From the NCBI RefSeq assembly GCF_036250755.1, contig NZ_CP109583.1, forward strand, positions 3,100,001 through 3,164,000: a DNA stretch of 64,000 bases, given 5' to 3'. Every line of letters begins with the position of its first letter. Within the stretch, counting starts at the first letter, position 1. Below are positions 1 to 8,586 of this stretch, one piece after another. The position numbers and the translations under genes are program-made. The DNA is from Streptomyces uncialis. Its GTDB lineage: Bacteria; Actinomycetota; Actinomycetes; Streptomycetales; Streptomycetaceae. The notes under the pieces were generated by a model, which searched no databases, had not been told where the DNA came from, and saw only the letters and a program-made list of their open reading frames with translations.

Positions 1-1810
1 GGGGTGTGCCGTCGGGGCCGCCCAGTACGGCTCCGAGGCCACGGCCCGGTTCCAGCGCCCAGTGCGCGCCCGTCTCCTTGAGCGCGGCGGTCAGTTCGGT
101 GTCGGTGGCGTCCGGCCGGGCCAGCCGGAGGTTGTCGGCCAGCGTGCCGCCGAAGAGGTGGACCTCCTGCGTGACGAGGTACCGGGACCCCGTCCCCGCT
201 CCGGCCGTGATCCGGCCCCGGTCCGGGCGGCCGACGCCCGCGACCAGCCGGGCCAGGGTGCTCTTGCCCGAACCACTGGCGCCCACCAGGGCGACGGTCG
301 TGCCGCCGGGGATCGTGAGGTCGATGTCCCGCAGCGCCTGCCGGGTGGCACCGGGGTACGTGTACGAGACCCCGGTCACGGCGATGTCCGGGGGCGGGAC
401 GTGGCCGGGTGCCCGGTCCGCGGTGGCCTCGCGCGGGACGGGGACGGGGACGGGGTCAGGTGCGGGTGCGGGTGCGGGTACGGGTACGGGGGTCGTTACC
501 AGGGAGTGGTCCCGTACCGGGGCGAGGTCGGTGACGCCGACCAGGCGGGCCAGGCCGACCGTGGCGCGCTGGATGTCGTCCAGGCTGGTGAGCAGCACGC
601 CGACCGGGTCGAACAGCCGGTGGAAGTACAGTGCCGCCGCCGTCGCCGTGCCGAGGGTGATGGCGTCCCGCCCGAGCAGGACGTACCCGGTGGCCAGGAC
701 GGCCGCCAGGCCCACGAACTCCGCCGCGTTGAGCCAGCCGTAGAACCGGTTGCGCAGCCGTACGCCGTCGCGCTGGCGGGCTATGGCCTTCTCGCTGCGC
801 CCGGCGAGTTCGGCCAGGTGCGTGCCCTGGGTGCGGTAGGCGCGGATCGTCTCGGCGCCCCGGACCGCCTCGATGACCGTCTGCCCCCGGGTGGACTCCA
901 GCCGGCGGATGTCCCCGTACACCTCGTGCGAGCGGGCGAGGAAGCGGCGGGTGGCGTGCCACTGGAACGGGACGCAGACGAGTCCGGCGAGCGCCAGACG
1001 CGGGTCCAGGACGGCCAGTCCCGCCACGGTCAGGACGATGGTGAGGGCCGCGCCGGTGATCTGCGGCAGCACCCCGGACGCCGCCTCGGAGACCGCCTCC
1101 ACATCGCCCGTGACCCGGGAGACCACGTCCGAACTGCCCGACGACTCCAGGGTGTCGGCGGGCAGCCGGACCGCCGCGTCGAACACGTCCTCACGCAGTC
1201 CGGCCAGGGTGTCCTGGACCAGCCCGACCAGCATCCGGCCACCGAGGTAGGTGAGACCGGCGCCGACGAGGGTGGCGGCGACGAGTCCGGCGCCGAGGGC
1301 GGTGATCCGGCCGCGTCCCGCCTGGCCGGCCACCGCGTCGACGATCGCGCCCAGCAGCGGCGGGGTGGTGAGGGTGATCGCCGTACCCGCGAGCAGCACG
1401 AGAAGGGTGAGCGTCAGCCGCTTGCGGTGCAGACCGAGCCGCTGGACGATCTCCTGCCGGGTACGGGCCGGGGTCGCGACGGGGAGCCGCCGGGTTTCGT
1501 CGGGTGCGGTGTCGCCGGGTGTGGTGTCGCCGGGTGCGGTATCCCCCGGCCCGGTGCCTTCGGGTGCGGTGTCGCCCGGCCCAGCACCTTCGGATGCGGT
1601 GTCCTCGCCGGTGCCTCCGCCGGTGCCTCCGGCGGAACCTTCGGCGGTCTCCTCGGCCGCAGGCTTGACGGTGGTGTCCGTGGTGCGGGTGGTGCGGGTG
1701 GTGCCGGGGGGCGGGGTGGTGGTCGGGTCGTCGGGGGGCGTGGCCATGTCCGGCTCCGTGTCGGTGTCCGGGTCGGGTACGGGTCCGGGTGCGGGGGTCG
1801 TCGACGTCAC
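1..1810 (-). CDS. ABC exporter-fold half-transporter (TMD-NBD), 3' end beyond window
   Basis: Membrane ABC protein of the type IV (exporter) fold, probably one half of a heterodimer with the gene just upstream. GTG start at 1810 overlaps the upstream stop (GTGA). Residues 1-118 are Thr/Pro/Gly/Asp-rich low complexity with repeated GDTAPE-like units; the transmembrane domain follows (about 120-420); a Pro/Ala/Val linker (repeated VP and AP) leads into the nucleotide-binding domain. Walker A GASGSGKST is intact near residue 510 and a Q-loop glutamine (VTQEVHLFGG) is present. The signature motif, Walker B and H-loop lie outside the window. Sitting at the end of a siderophore-uptake operon, it resembles IrtAB or YbtPQ, which import Fe-siderophores despite their exporter fold; siderophore export is the alternative. 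The family call is firm, the substrate inferred. Confidence 0.85.
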   Translation of the reverse strand, partial: MTSTTPAPGPVPDPDTDTEPDMATPPDDPTTTPPPGTTRTTRTTDTTVKPAAEETAEGSAGGTGGGTGEDTASEGAGPGDTAPEGTGPGDTAPGDTTPGDTAPDETRRLPVATPARTRQEIVQRLGLHRKRLTLTLLVLLAGTAITLTTPPLLGAIVDAVAGQAGRGRITALGAGLVAATLVGAGLTYLGGRMLVGLVQDTLAGLREDVFDAAVRLPADTLESSGSSDVVSRVTGDVEAVSEAASGVLPQITGAALTIVLTVAGLAVLDPRLALAGLVCVPFQWHATRRFLARSHEVYGDIRRLESTRGQTVIEAVRGAETIRAYRTQGTHLAELAGRSEKAIARQRDGVRLRNRFYGWLNAAEFVGLAAVLATGYVLLGRDAITLGTATAAALYFHRLFDPVGVLLTSLDDIQRATVGLARLVGVTDLAPVRDHSLVTTPVPVPAPAPAPDPVPVPVPREATADRAPGHVPPPDIAVTGVSYTYPGATRQALRDIDLTIPGGTTVALVGASGSGKSTLARLVAGVGRPDRGRITAGAGTGSRYLVTQEVHLFGGTLADNLRLARPDATDTELTAALKETGAHWALEPGRGLGAVLGGPDGTP

Positions 1811-3663
1811 CGGAGAGCCCCTTCCCGTGCGTCGTCCGGGGTGCCGTCGTCGTGCGCGGCGGGGTCGTCGTCGGCCGCGTCCGTGAGGTCCACGACGTGG
1901 TCGCAGGTGGAGAGCAGGATGCGGCTCGTGGTGATCAGCAGGGTGGTGCCCGGGAGTTCCCTGAGCCCTTCCGCGATCCGCCGTTCGGTCACCGGGTCGA
2001 CCGCGGTGGCCGGTTCGTCCAGGACGACGACGGGGGCGTCCGCGTGCAGCGCCCGCGCGAGGAGCAGCCGCTGGCGCTGGCCGCCGGAGAGTCGGCTGCC
2101 GTGCTCGCCGATGTCCGCGTCGGGGCCGCCGATGTGCTCCAGCACGTCGTCCAGCATCGCCGCGCGGACGACGACGGGGTCGGGGGTGCCGCCCGGCGGG
2201 GTCAGATTGGCGCGCAGCGTGCCGGAGAAGAGGGTGCCCTGGTGGGGCGGCGCCGCGATATGGGCGCGGACCGCCTCGGGGCCGAGGTCGACGGCGTCGG
2301 CCCCGTCGATCAGGAGCTCGCCCCTGACCGGCGGGACCCGGCCGGCCAGCCGGTCGCTGAGGGACCGCGCGTGCGCGGGATGCCGGGGGACGATCCCGAC
2401 GAGCGCGCCGGGCGGTACCTCCACCGGGGTCGGGTGACCCGGCGGGCACCAGACCACCGGGGCGGTACGGGGACGGGGTACGGCACCGGGCGGGAGTCCT
2501 ACGCCGGTGTCCGTGGTGCCCGTGCGGGTGCCGGTGCCCGTGGTCGAACCGGTGGCCGTACCCGTACCCGTACCCGTACCCGTGCCGGTGGCTGTACCCG
2601 TACCCGTCCCGGCGGCCGGACCCTGCTCCCCCGCGTCCCCCCGCGAGGTGACCGGCGGAGTGATGAGCGGCGGCTCGGCCAGGAAGGTCCCGATACGGCG
2701 GGCGGAGGCGCGTTTGTGGGCCCAGTTGGAGGCGAAGGTGCCGACGTGGGCGAGGGAGCCCTGGAGGAACTGGGCGAGTCCGAGGACGGTCACGAGCTGG
2801 CCGATGGTGAGCTGTCCGTCGAGCGCGAGATAGCCGGACGCGGTGGCCAGCGCGGCGAGGAAGACACCGGACAGCAGCAGGCTGAGGGCCGAGTAGGCGA
2901 GGACGGCGCGGGACGCGGCGACCGCGCCCCGCCGGGACGCGTCGCTCGCGGTCCGGTACCGGGCGGCGGCCTCCCTCTGGGCGTTCATCCCGGCGAGCAC
3001 CCGCAGCCCGGTGATCATGTCGGTGGCGACCTCGCCGGCGCGGGCCGCGGAGCCCTGTTCGGTCAGACCGCGGGCCTCCAGCGGCATCGCGAGCCGCCGC
3101 ATCAGCAGCAGCACGAGCACCGTGCTGACGATCACCCCGACCCCGAGCGGGACGGAGATGAGCAGCAGCGCGGTCGACGCCGTCAGGATCGCCGTGATCG
3201 TGGCGGCCTGTTCGACGACGCTCCACGAGACGCCCGCGACCCGGTACGTGTCGGAGGTGACCAGCGACAGCGCCTCGCCGGGTCCGGGGCGGCGGCGCAG
3301 TCCGTACGGGTCGAGCAGGCGGGTCATGGTGAGCTGGCGCAGATCGTGCTCGGCGTAGCTGTAGACGCCGACCATCGCGGTGGCGGCACGCTGGTACGAG
3401 AGCGACAGGGTGAGGAACACGACGGCGAGCACCGCGAGCCAGCGGAGCAGGGCGGCGGGGTCGGACGGCTCCAGCGCGCGGTCGATGACGACGCCGATGA
3501 GGATCGGCACCAGCGCCTCGCAGAGCTGGTGGAGCATGAACGCGAGGGTGGTGAGGCCGAGGCGCAGACCGCGTCCGCCGCGCAGCAGCGCGATCCGGAA
3601 GAGGTCGCGGGCCCCGGCGTCGTCCGTGCGGCGGGTGCGGCCCGGCCCTTTCCCGGGGCTCAC
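1807..3663 (-). CDS. ABC exporter-fold half-transporter with degenerate nucleotide site
   Basis: 618-aa TMD-NBD protein; GTG start at 3663 overlaps the stop of the FecE-type ATPase (GTGA). The transmembrane domain spans about residues 20-310, followed by a roughly 50-residue Gly-Thr repeat linker encoded by GTACCC-type hexanucleotide repeats, then the NBD. The Walker A position reads GIVPRHPAHARSL, without the lysine and glycines of GxxGxGKS/T. LSGGQRQR is intact near residue 524, Walker B is VVVLDEPA, and the H-loop histidine is replaced (TTSRILLS). It therefore probably cannot hydrolyse ATP itself but can supply the signature motif to the Walker A of its partner downstream, as in asymmetric heterodimeric ABC transporters. 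Likely partner of the 1-1810 gene in siderophore transport. Confidence 0.88.
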   Translation of the reverse strand: MSPGKGPGRTRRTDDAGARDLFRIALLRGGRGLRLGLTTLAFMLHQLCEALVPILIGVVIDRALEPSDPAALLRWLAVLAVVFLTLSLSYQRAATAMVGVYSYAEHDLRQLTMTRLLDPYGLRRRPGPGEALSLVTSDTYRVAGVSWSVVEQAATITAILTASTALLLISVPLGVGVIVSTVLVLLLMRRLAMPLEARGLTEQGSAARAGEVATDMITGLRVLAGMNAQREAAARYRTASDASRRGAVAASRAVLAYSALSLLLSGVFLAALATASGYLALDGQLTIGQLVTVLGLAQFLQGSLAHVGTFASNWAHKRASARRIGTFLAEPPLITPPVTSRGDAGEQGPAAGTGTGTATGTGTGTGTGTATGSTTGTGTRTGTTDTGVGLPPGAVPRPRTAPVVWCPPGHPTPVEVPPGALVGIVPRHPAHARSLSDRLAGRVPPVRGELLIDGADAVDLGPEAVRAHIAAPPHQGTLFSGTLRANLTPPGGTPDPVVVRAAMLDDVLEHIGGPDADIGEHGSRLSGGQRQRLLLARALHADAPVVVLDEPATAVDPVTERRIAEGLRELPGTTLLITTSRILLSTCDHVVDLTDAADDDPAAHDDGTPDDAREGALR

Positions 3664-4862
3664 GGGGTCTCCCGGCGGCGGGCGAGCGGGACGACCATGG
3701 GGGTGCCGGTCTCGGGGTCTGGCACGACACGGCACGGCAGTTCGAAGACCTCGCGCACCAGGTCGGCCGTCATGACCTCGGCGGGCGGGCCCTCGGCGAC
3801 GACCCGGCCGTCGCGCATGGCGATCAGATGGGTGGCGTACCGGGCGGCGTGGTTGAGGTCGTGCAGGACGGCGACGAGGGTGCGCCCGGAGCGGTGCAGG
3901 TCCGTGAAGAGTTCGAGGAGCTCGATCTGGTGGGCGATGTCGAGGAACGTCGTCGGCTCGTCCAGCAGGAGGACGGGGGTCTGCTGGGCGAGCACCATGG
4001 CGACCCAGACGCGCTGGCGCTGGCCGCCGGACAGTTCGTCGACGAGCCGGCCGGACAGATCGGTGACGGAGGTCGCGGCCATCGCCGCGGCGACGGCGCG
4101 TTCGTCCTCGGCGGTCCACTGACGGGTCAGCTTCTGGTGCGGGTAGCGGCCCCGGGAGACGAGCTCGGCGACGCTGATGCCGTCGGGGGCGAGGGAGGTC
4201 TGCGGCAGCAGTCCGAGGCGGCGCGCGACCTCCTTGGAGCGGTACTCGGAGATGGCCTTGCCGTCGAGGAGCACCTGTCCGGCGGTGGGCGTCAGCAGCC
4301 GGGCCACGGCGCGCAGCAGGGTCGACTTGCCGCAGGCGTTGGGGCCGATGATCGCGGTGAAGGAGCCCTCCGGTATCCGCAGGTCCAGGTGCTCGGCGAC
4401 GGGGTGGCGGGCGTACCCGAGGGTCGCGTCCCGTACCTCCAGCCGGGCGTGCGGCACATCGGCGAGCGCGGGCGGCGGCACGGGGCCGGGGCGGTGCGCG
4501 GGCGCGGTGGCTTCCGGGGCGGGCGCGGGTACGCCGGATTCCTGGGCGGGTACGGGTTCCGGGGCGGGTGCCGCGGATTCCGGCCGGGGTACGGGGTCCG
4601 GGGCGGGGGCCGTGGATTCCGGCCGGGGTACGGGGTCCGGCGCGGGTATGGGGTCCGGCGCGGGTACGGGGTCCGGCGCGGGTACGGGGGCCGGGGCGGG
4701 TGCCGTGGATTCCGGCCGGGGTACGGGGTCCGGGGCGGGTACGGGGGCCGGGGCGGGTGTCATGAGGTCCGGCGCGGGTGCGGGGTCCGGGCCGGGGTGG
4801 TCGGTCTTCGGCGGCATCTGGGGTCCTCGGGAGGGCGGTGCGGGCGGCGGGGCGGGCTTCAT
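3660..4862 (-). CDS. Fe-siderophore ABC transporter ATP-binding protein (FecE/FepC type)
   Basis: 400-aa cytoplasmic ATPase of a type II (BtuCD-like) importer. Walker A GPNACGKST, signature LSGGQRQR, Walker B LLLDEPTTFLD and H-loop VLHDLNH are all canonical, so it should energise the two FecCD permeases upstream. Residues 1 to about 135 are unusual: repeated PAPDPVP, PRPEST and PAPAPVP units not found in normal family members (about 260 aa). The ATG at 4862 overlaps the permease stop (ATGA), supporting this start, although an internal start nearer the conserved domain cannot be excluded. The extension is encoded by a visible DNA minisatellite (about 4500-4790). Confidence 0.93.
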   Translation of the reverse strand: MKPAPPPAPPSRGPQMPPKTDHPGPDPAPAPDLMTPAPAPVPAPDPVPRPESTAPAPAPVPAPDPVPAPDPIPAPDPVPRPESTAPAPDPVPRPESAAPAPEPVPAQESGVPAPAPEATAPAHRPGPVPPPALADVPHARLEVRDATLGYARHPVAEHLDLRIPEGSFTAIIGPNACGKSTLLRAVARLLTPTAGQVLLDGKAISEYRSKEVARRLGLLPQTSLAPDGISVAELVSRGRYPHQKLTRQWTAEDERAVAAAMAATSVTDLSGRLVDELSGGQRQRVWVAMVLAQQTPVLLLDEPTTFLDIAHQIELLELFTDLHRSGRTLVAVLHDLNHAARYATHLIAMRDGRVVAEGPPAEVMTADLVREVFELPCRVVPDPETGTPMVVPLARRRETP

Positions 4863-6046
4863 CGGCGGGTCGCGTACTGCCGGGCGAGCAGCCAGGCGAG
4901 GTAGAGCCCGCCGACGCAGACGGTGACCACCCCCACCGGCAGCTCAAGGCGCTGGGCGGCGTAGTCGGCGGTGACCAGGATCAGCGCCCCGGTGAGCGCG
5001 GCGGGCACGATCCGCAGCGTCGTGGAACTCCGGGTCAGCCGCTGGGCGATCTGCGGGGCGGCCAGCGCGACGAACGCGATCGGCCCGACGGCGGCCGTCA
5101 CCAGCGCGGTGAGCGCGACCCCGACAAGGGTCGCGCTGAGCCGTACCCGGTGGGCGCGGACGCCGAGGGCCACGGCCGCGTCGTCGCCCATCTCCAGCTG
5201 GACCAGGGGCCGTACGACCAGGACGGACCAGAGCGTCAGGACGACGAAGCCGACGGCGGCGGGTCCCAGTTCCGTGAACCCGAGACCGCTGAGCGACCCG
5301 GCGGCCCAGGTGGCGGCGAGCATCGCCGCCTGGGGGTCGACGGAGAGCAGCAGCATCGAGGTGATGGAGCTGAGTCCGGCGCCGACGGCGATACCGACGA
5401 TGATGAGCCGGAACGGGTGCAGTCCCCCGCGGTACGCGAGCAGGTACACCAGCAGGGCGGCGGCGGCCCCGCCGACCAGTGATCCGGCGCCGACGGCGAG
5501 GTAGTTGGCGGAGCCGAGGAGCAGCATGACGACGCTGGCCCCGGCGTAGGAGCCGGACGAGAAGCCGATGATGTCGGGGGAGCCGAGCGGGTTCTTGGTG
5601 AGCGACTGGAAGATCGCGCCGCTGACCGCCAGCGCGGCCCCGCAGATCAGGGCGAACAGCAGCCGGGGCAGTCGCCAGTCGACCACGACGAGCCGGGCGC
5701 GCCGGTCGGAGTCCGGGTCGAGGAGCGCGGTCACGACCTGGCCGGGGCTCAGGGAGATGGACCCGGTGCCGAGGGTCAGCACCCCGAGCACGAGGACGGC
5801 GGTGGCGAGGGCGGCGCAGACCAGTACGGAACGGCGGTCCACGCGCAGCGCGGTGCCGGCCCGCCGCCAGGCCCAGGTGGTGCGGCCGAAGTCGACGTGC
5901 GCGGGCGGCTCACCCCGGCCGGGGGCGGGTACGGGGCGCTTGGTGAGGTCCGGCGCGTCCGTGTCCCGGACGGGTGCGGGCGGCTCACCGGGGTGCGGGG
6001 CGGGGGTCACGGCGGGTTCACGCTTCCGGGTGGGGTGGGTGCTCAT
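4859..6046 (-). CDS. Fe-siderophore ABC transporter permease (FecCD family)
   Basis: 395-aa polytopic membrane protein. After a hydrophilic Pro-rich leader of about 75 residues come some nine or ten hydrophobic segments. Diagnostic stretches are WRLPRLLFALICGAALAVSG, the TKNPLGSPDIIGFSSG segment that contacts the ATPase or substrate path, and GPIAFVALAAPQIAQRL (coupling-helix region). Start ATG 6046 lies 3 bp after the stop of the first permease, and its stop overlaps the ATPase start. It forms the membrane channel with the 6050-7132 product. Confidence 0.93.
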   Translation of the reverse strand: MSTHPTRKREPAVTPAPHPGEPPAPVRDTDAPDLTKRPVPAPGRGEPPAHVDFGRTTWAWRRAGTALRVDRRSVLVCAALATAVLVLGVLTLGTGSISLSPGQVVTALLDPDSDRRARLVVVDWRLPRLLFALICGAALAVSGAIFQSLTKNPLGSPDIIGFSSGSYAGASVVMLLLGSANYLAVGAGSLVGGAAAALLVYLLAYRGGLHPFRLIIVGIAVGAGLSSITSMLLLSVDPQAAMLAATWAAGSLSGLGFTELGPAAVGFVVLTLWSVLVVRPLVQLEMGDDAAVALGVRAHRVRLSATLVGVALTALVTAAVGPIAFVALAAPQIAQRLTRSSTTLRIVPAALTGALILVTADYAAQRLELPVGVVTVCVGGLYLAWLLARQYATRR

Positions 6047-6049
6047 CGC

Positions 6050-7132
6050 TCACAGTCCGCTCACGTTGCGGCGCCGGACCAGGGCGACGAGGACGGGCGC
6101 GCCGACGAGGGCGGTGACGAGGCCGACCCGCAGTTCCCCGTTGGGCAGCACGATCCGTCCGACGATGTCGGCGGCCAGCAGGAAGGAGGGGGCGACGACC
6201 AGGGTCAGGGGCAGGATCCAGCGCTGGTCGGGGCCGGTGAACCAGCGCACCACGTGCGGCACCATCAGTCCGACGAAGGCGATGGGTCCGGCGACGGCGA
6301 CGGCCGTCCCGGCGAGCAGGGTGACGGAGAGGACGACGGCGACCCGGGTCACGCCGATCGGCACGCCCAGGGCGCGGGCGCTGTCGTCGCCGAGCGCGAG
6401 GGCGTTCAGGGAGCGGGCGGTGAGCAGGCCGACGAGGATGCCGACGCCGATCAGGGGGACGGCGACGGTGAGGATGTCGAGGCGGCGCCCGCCGATGGAG
6501 CCGACGCCCCAGAACCGCATGATGTCGAGGGTGGCCAGGCTCTTGAGGGTGAGGGCGGAGGTCAGTCCGCTGAACACGGCGGTGAGCGCGACACCGGCGA
6601 GGGTGAGCTTCACGGGGGTCGCGCGGTCGGCGCCGAGCGAGCCGAGGGTGTAGACGAGGACGGTCACCCCGAAGGCCCCGGCGAGGGCGAACCAGACGAA
6701 CGCGGCGGGGTCGGTGAGGCCGAGGACGGCGACGGCGAAGGTCACCGCGAACGCGGCGCCCGCGTTGACGCCGAGGACGCCGGGGTCGGCGAGGGGGTTG
6801 CGGGTGAACGCCTGGATGAGCGCCCCGCACAGCCCGAGCGCGGCTCCCACCAGCAGTCCGATCACCGTGCGCGGCAGCCGCAGCTCGCGGACCATCGCGT
6901 GTTCGTCGACGGACACGTCGAAGTGGAACAGCGCGTCCCACACGGTCGACGGGGCGATGGCGCGGGCGCCGACCATGAGGCTGAGGACGGACATCGCGAG
7001 CAGCAGCGCGAGGGCGGCCAGCAGGACCAGGAAGCGGTGCCGGTGGCGCGGGACCAGGCCCGTACCGGAGTACGGGCCTGGCTCGGCACGCCGCGCGATG
7101 GTGTTCCCACCGGGAGGTGATGCGGTCGTCAC
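6050..7132 (-). CDS. Fe-siderophore ABC transporter permease (FecCD family)
   Basis: 360-aa integral membrane permease, partner of the downstream FecCD protein. Recognisable features are ELRLPRTVIGLLVGAALGLCG, FTRNPLADPGVLGVNAG, and GPIAFVGLMVPHVVRWFTG near the C-terminus, the site that docks the ATPase. The GTG start at 7132 has GAGGA about six bases upstream. It lies 69 bp downstream of the receptor gene and belongs to the same operon. Confidence 0.94.
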   Translation of the reverse strand: MTTASPPGGNTIARRAEPGPYSGTGLVPRHRHRFLVLLAALALLLAMSVLSLMVGARAIAPSTVWDALFHFDVSVDEHAMVRELRLPRTVIGLLVGAALGLCGALIQAFTRNPLADPGVLGVNAGAAFAVTFAVAVLGLTDPAAFVWFALAGAFGVTVLVYTLGSLGADRATPVKLTLAGVALTAVFSGLTSALTLKSLATLDIMRFWGVGSIGGRRLDILTVAVPLIGVGILVGLLTARSLNALALGDDSARALGVPIGVTRVAVVLSVTLLAGTAVAVAGPIAFVGLMVPHVVRWFTGPDQRWILPLTLVVAPSFLLAADIVGRIVLPNGELRVGLVTALVGAPVLVALVRRRNVSGL

Positions 7133-7177
7133 GGGTGATCCTCGTGGTGGCTGTGCGGGGTGGACCGGATGTCGGGG

Positions 7178-7215
7178 CGGGTCAGGAGCCCTGGGGACGG
7201 GTCAGGAGCCCTGGG
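7178..7215. repeat. 18-bp direct repeat spanning the receptor stop codon
   Basis: CGGGTCAGGAGCCCTGGG occurs twice, at 7178-7195 and 7198-7215, 20 bp apart. The second copy contains the stop codon of the lipoprotein receptor gene, so a short tandem duplication duplicated the end of the coding sequence into the gap before the permease. Confidence 0.8.
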
Positions 7216-8326
7216 TGTCGGACCTGCCCTTGCCCGCGACGGCGTCGGCGAGCAGCGGCACGTACCGCTCCATGGCCCAGGGGATCGACAGCACGGTCGG
7301 CGCGCTGACGGCCATGCCGAGTTCGGCGGTCTCGACGAAGGCGTACCGCTTCTCCGCGATGGGCTTCCAGCGCTTGAAGAGGGGGTCCTTCAGGGAGTAC
7401 GGGACCTCCTTGGGGTCGTAGGCCCAGCCGACGAAGACATCGGCCTTGACCGTGTCGAGCTTCTCCAGGCTGACGCCGCCGTAGAAGTTGGTGCCCTTGA
7501 CGCCCGCGTTGATGACGTCCAGGGAGGGCGTGTTCTCGAAGCCCATCTCGTTCAGCAGCCGGACCCTGGGGTCGTAGTCGACATACAGACCGGCTTCGGT
7601 GGAGCCGGGGGTGAGGGCGGTGCCGTAGGTGAAGGTCTTCCCCTTGAACTGGGGGTTCTCCTTGGCGACGCCGGCGAGCACGGTCTCCGTCTTCGTGACC
7701 AGCTGCTCGGCCTTGGTGTTCTCGCCGAGGGCCTTGCCGATGGTGCGGGTCATGTCCTGCCAGGTGCCGCCGTCGAAGGGCCGCTTCAGATAGGGGATCG
7801 TGGGGGCGATCTCGGTGAGCCGCTTGTAGTCGACGTCGGTGATGCCGGAGTACAGGCCGACGATCAGGTCCGGGTCGAGGGACAGGATCTGCTCGAAGTC
7901 CATCTCGCCGGAGTCCCCGTAGTTCAGGGTCTCGGGGAGTTCGCCGCCCAGCTTCTCCGCGGCGGTGCGGAACCAGGGGGTGTGGCCGTCCTTGTCGCCG
8001 CCCCACTGCTTGTCGACCCCGACGGGGAGGACACCGAGGGCGGTCACGATGTCCTGGTTCATCCAGCTGACGGCGACGACGCGCTTGGGCTTCTCGGTGA
8101 TCTTGGTGGTGCCGTGGGCGTGCTTGATGCTGACCGGGAACGCGGCGGCGCTCTTGTCGGCGGCTTTGCCGTCCCCTTCGGAGCCCTCCGCGGAGCTGCC
8201 TCCGCCGCAGCCCGTGAGGACGAGGGCGGCGGCGACCGCCAGTCCCGCGGCACGGGTCCAGACCCTGGCGCGGCGGGGCGTCCGGGTCGGTGCGGCGGCC
8301 GTCGGCACGGCCGTGGGTAGGGACAT
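7202..8326 (-). CDS. Fe-siderophore substrate-binding lipoprotein
   Basis: 374-aa extracellular receptor of the FhuD/CeuE (type III binding protein) family. A basic N-terminus, hydrophobic segment and lipobox LTGC (about residues 37-40) predict a membrane-anchored lipoprotein, followed by a Gly/Ser/Asp linker. The body contains KPKRVVAVSWMNQDIVTALG near the start of the mature protein and DFEQILSLDPDLIVG, typical of the family. Start ATG 8326 has AGGAG five bases upstream. First gene of the uptake operon after the regulator; it delivers ferric siderophore to the FecCD pair. No siderophore biosynthesis gene is in the window, so the ligand is unknown. Confidence 0.93.
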   Translation of the reverse strand: MSLPTAVPTAAAPTRTPRRARVWTRAAGLAVAAALVLTGCGGGSSAEGSEGDGKAADKSAAAFPVSIKHAHGTTKITEKPKRVVAVSWMNQDIVTALGVLPVGVDKQWGGDKDGHTPWFRTAAEKLGGELPETLNYGDSGEMDFEQILSLDPDLIVGLYSGITDVDYKRLTEIAPTIPYLKRPFDGGTWQDMTRTIGKALGENTKAEQLVTKTETVLAGVAKENPQFKGKTFTYGTALTPGSTEAGLYVDYDPRVRLLNEMGFENTPSLDVINAGVKGTNFYGGVSLEKLDTVKADVFVGWAYDPKEVPYSLKDPLFKRWKPIAEKRYAFVETAELGMAVSAPTVLSIPWAMERYVPLLADAVAGKGRSDTQGS

Positions 8327-8447
8327 GGTTCTCCTAGGTTCTGCGCACCGCGGGGGCGGCGCGACGGCGACAGGGGGGCGCCGTCGCAGCGGTGCGGGAC
8401 GTACGCGCGCGGCCGGGCACGGGGACGGTCCGCCGCCCTCCGTACGG

Positions 8448-8473
8448 GCCAGGTGAGGTAACCCTCACCTGGC
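8448..8473. promoter_or_regulatory. perfect dyad upstream of receptor gene, iron-box-like operator
   Basis: GCCAGGTGAGG-TAAC-CCTCACCTGGC, an 11-bp perfect inverted repeat about 120 bp upstream of the receptor start. Aligned with the streptomycete DmdR1/IdeR iron-box consensus TTAGGTTAGGCTCACCTAA, the minus strand matches about 13 of 19 positions, including both AGG/ACCT half-sites. Likely the iron-responsive repressor site of the operon. Confidence 0.6.
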
Positions 8474-8586
8474 TCAACGCTAGGGAACGCCGTGACCGGC
8501 GGGCGTCGCGGCCCGGCCAGGGTGCGTCGCGAATCGGCCAGGTGCCGTGCGGCCGGGTCCGGGGCGGCCGGACCGTGGGGGCCGGG

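Noticed and set aside
62..4122. Long plus-strand open frames opposite the ABC transporter genes
   Set aside because: They are antisense to clear ABC domains, are low-complexity Arg/Gly/Ala-rich, and result from extreme GC at the third position of the minus-strand genes.
1807..4947. A single 1046-residue protein spanning the ATPase and the second half-transporter
   Set aside because: The upstream part of that frame overlaps the FecE ATPase in another frame and is low-complexity; the GTG at 3663 with GTGA overlap gives a normal 618-aa half-transporter.
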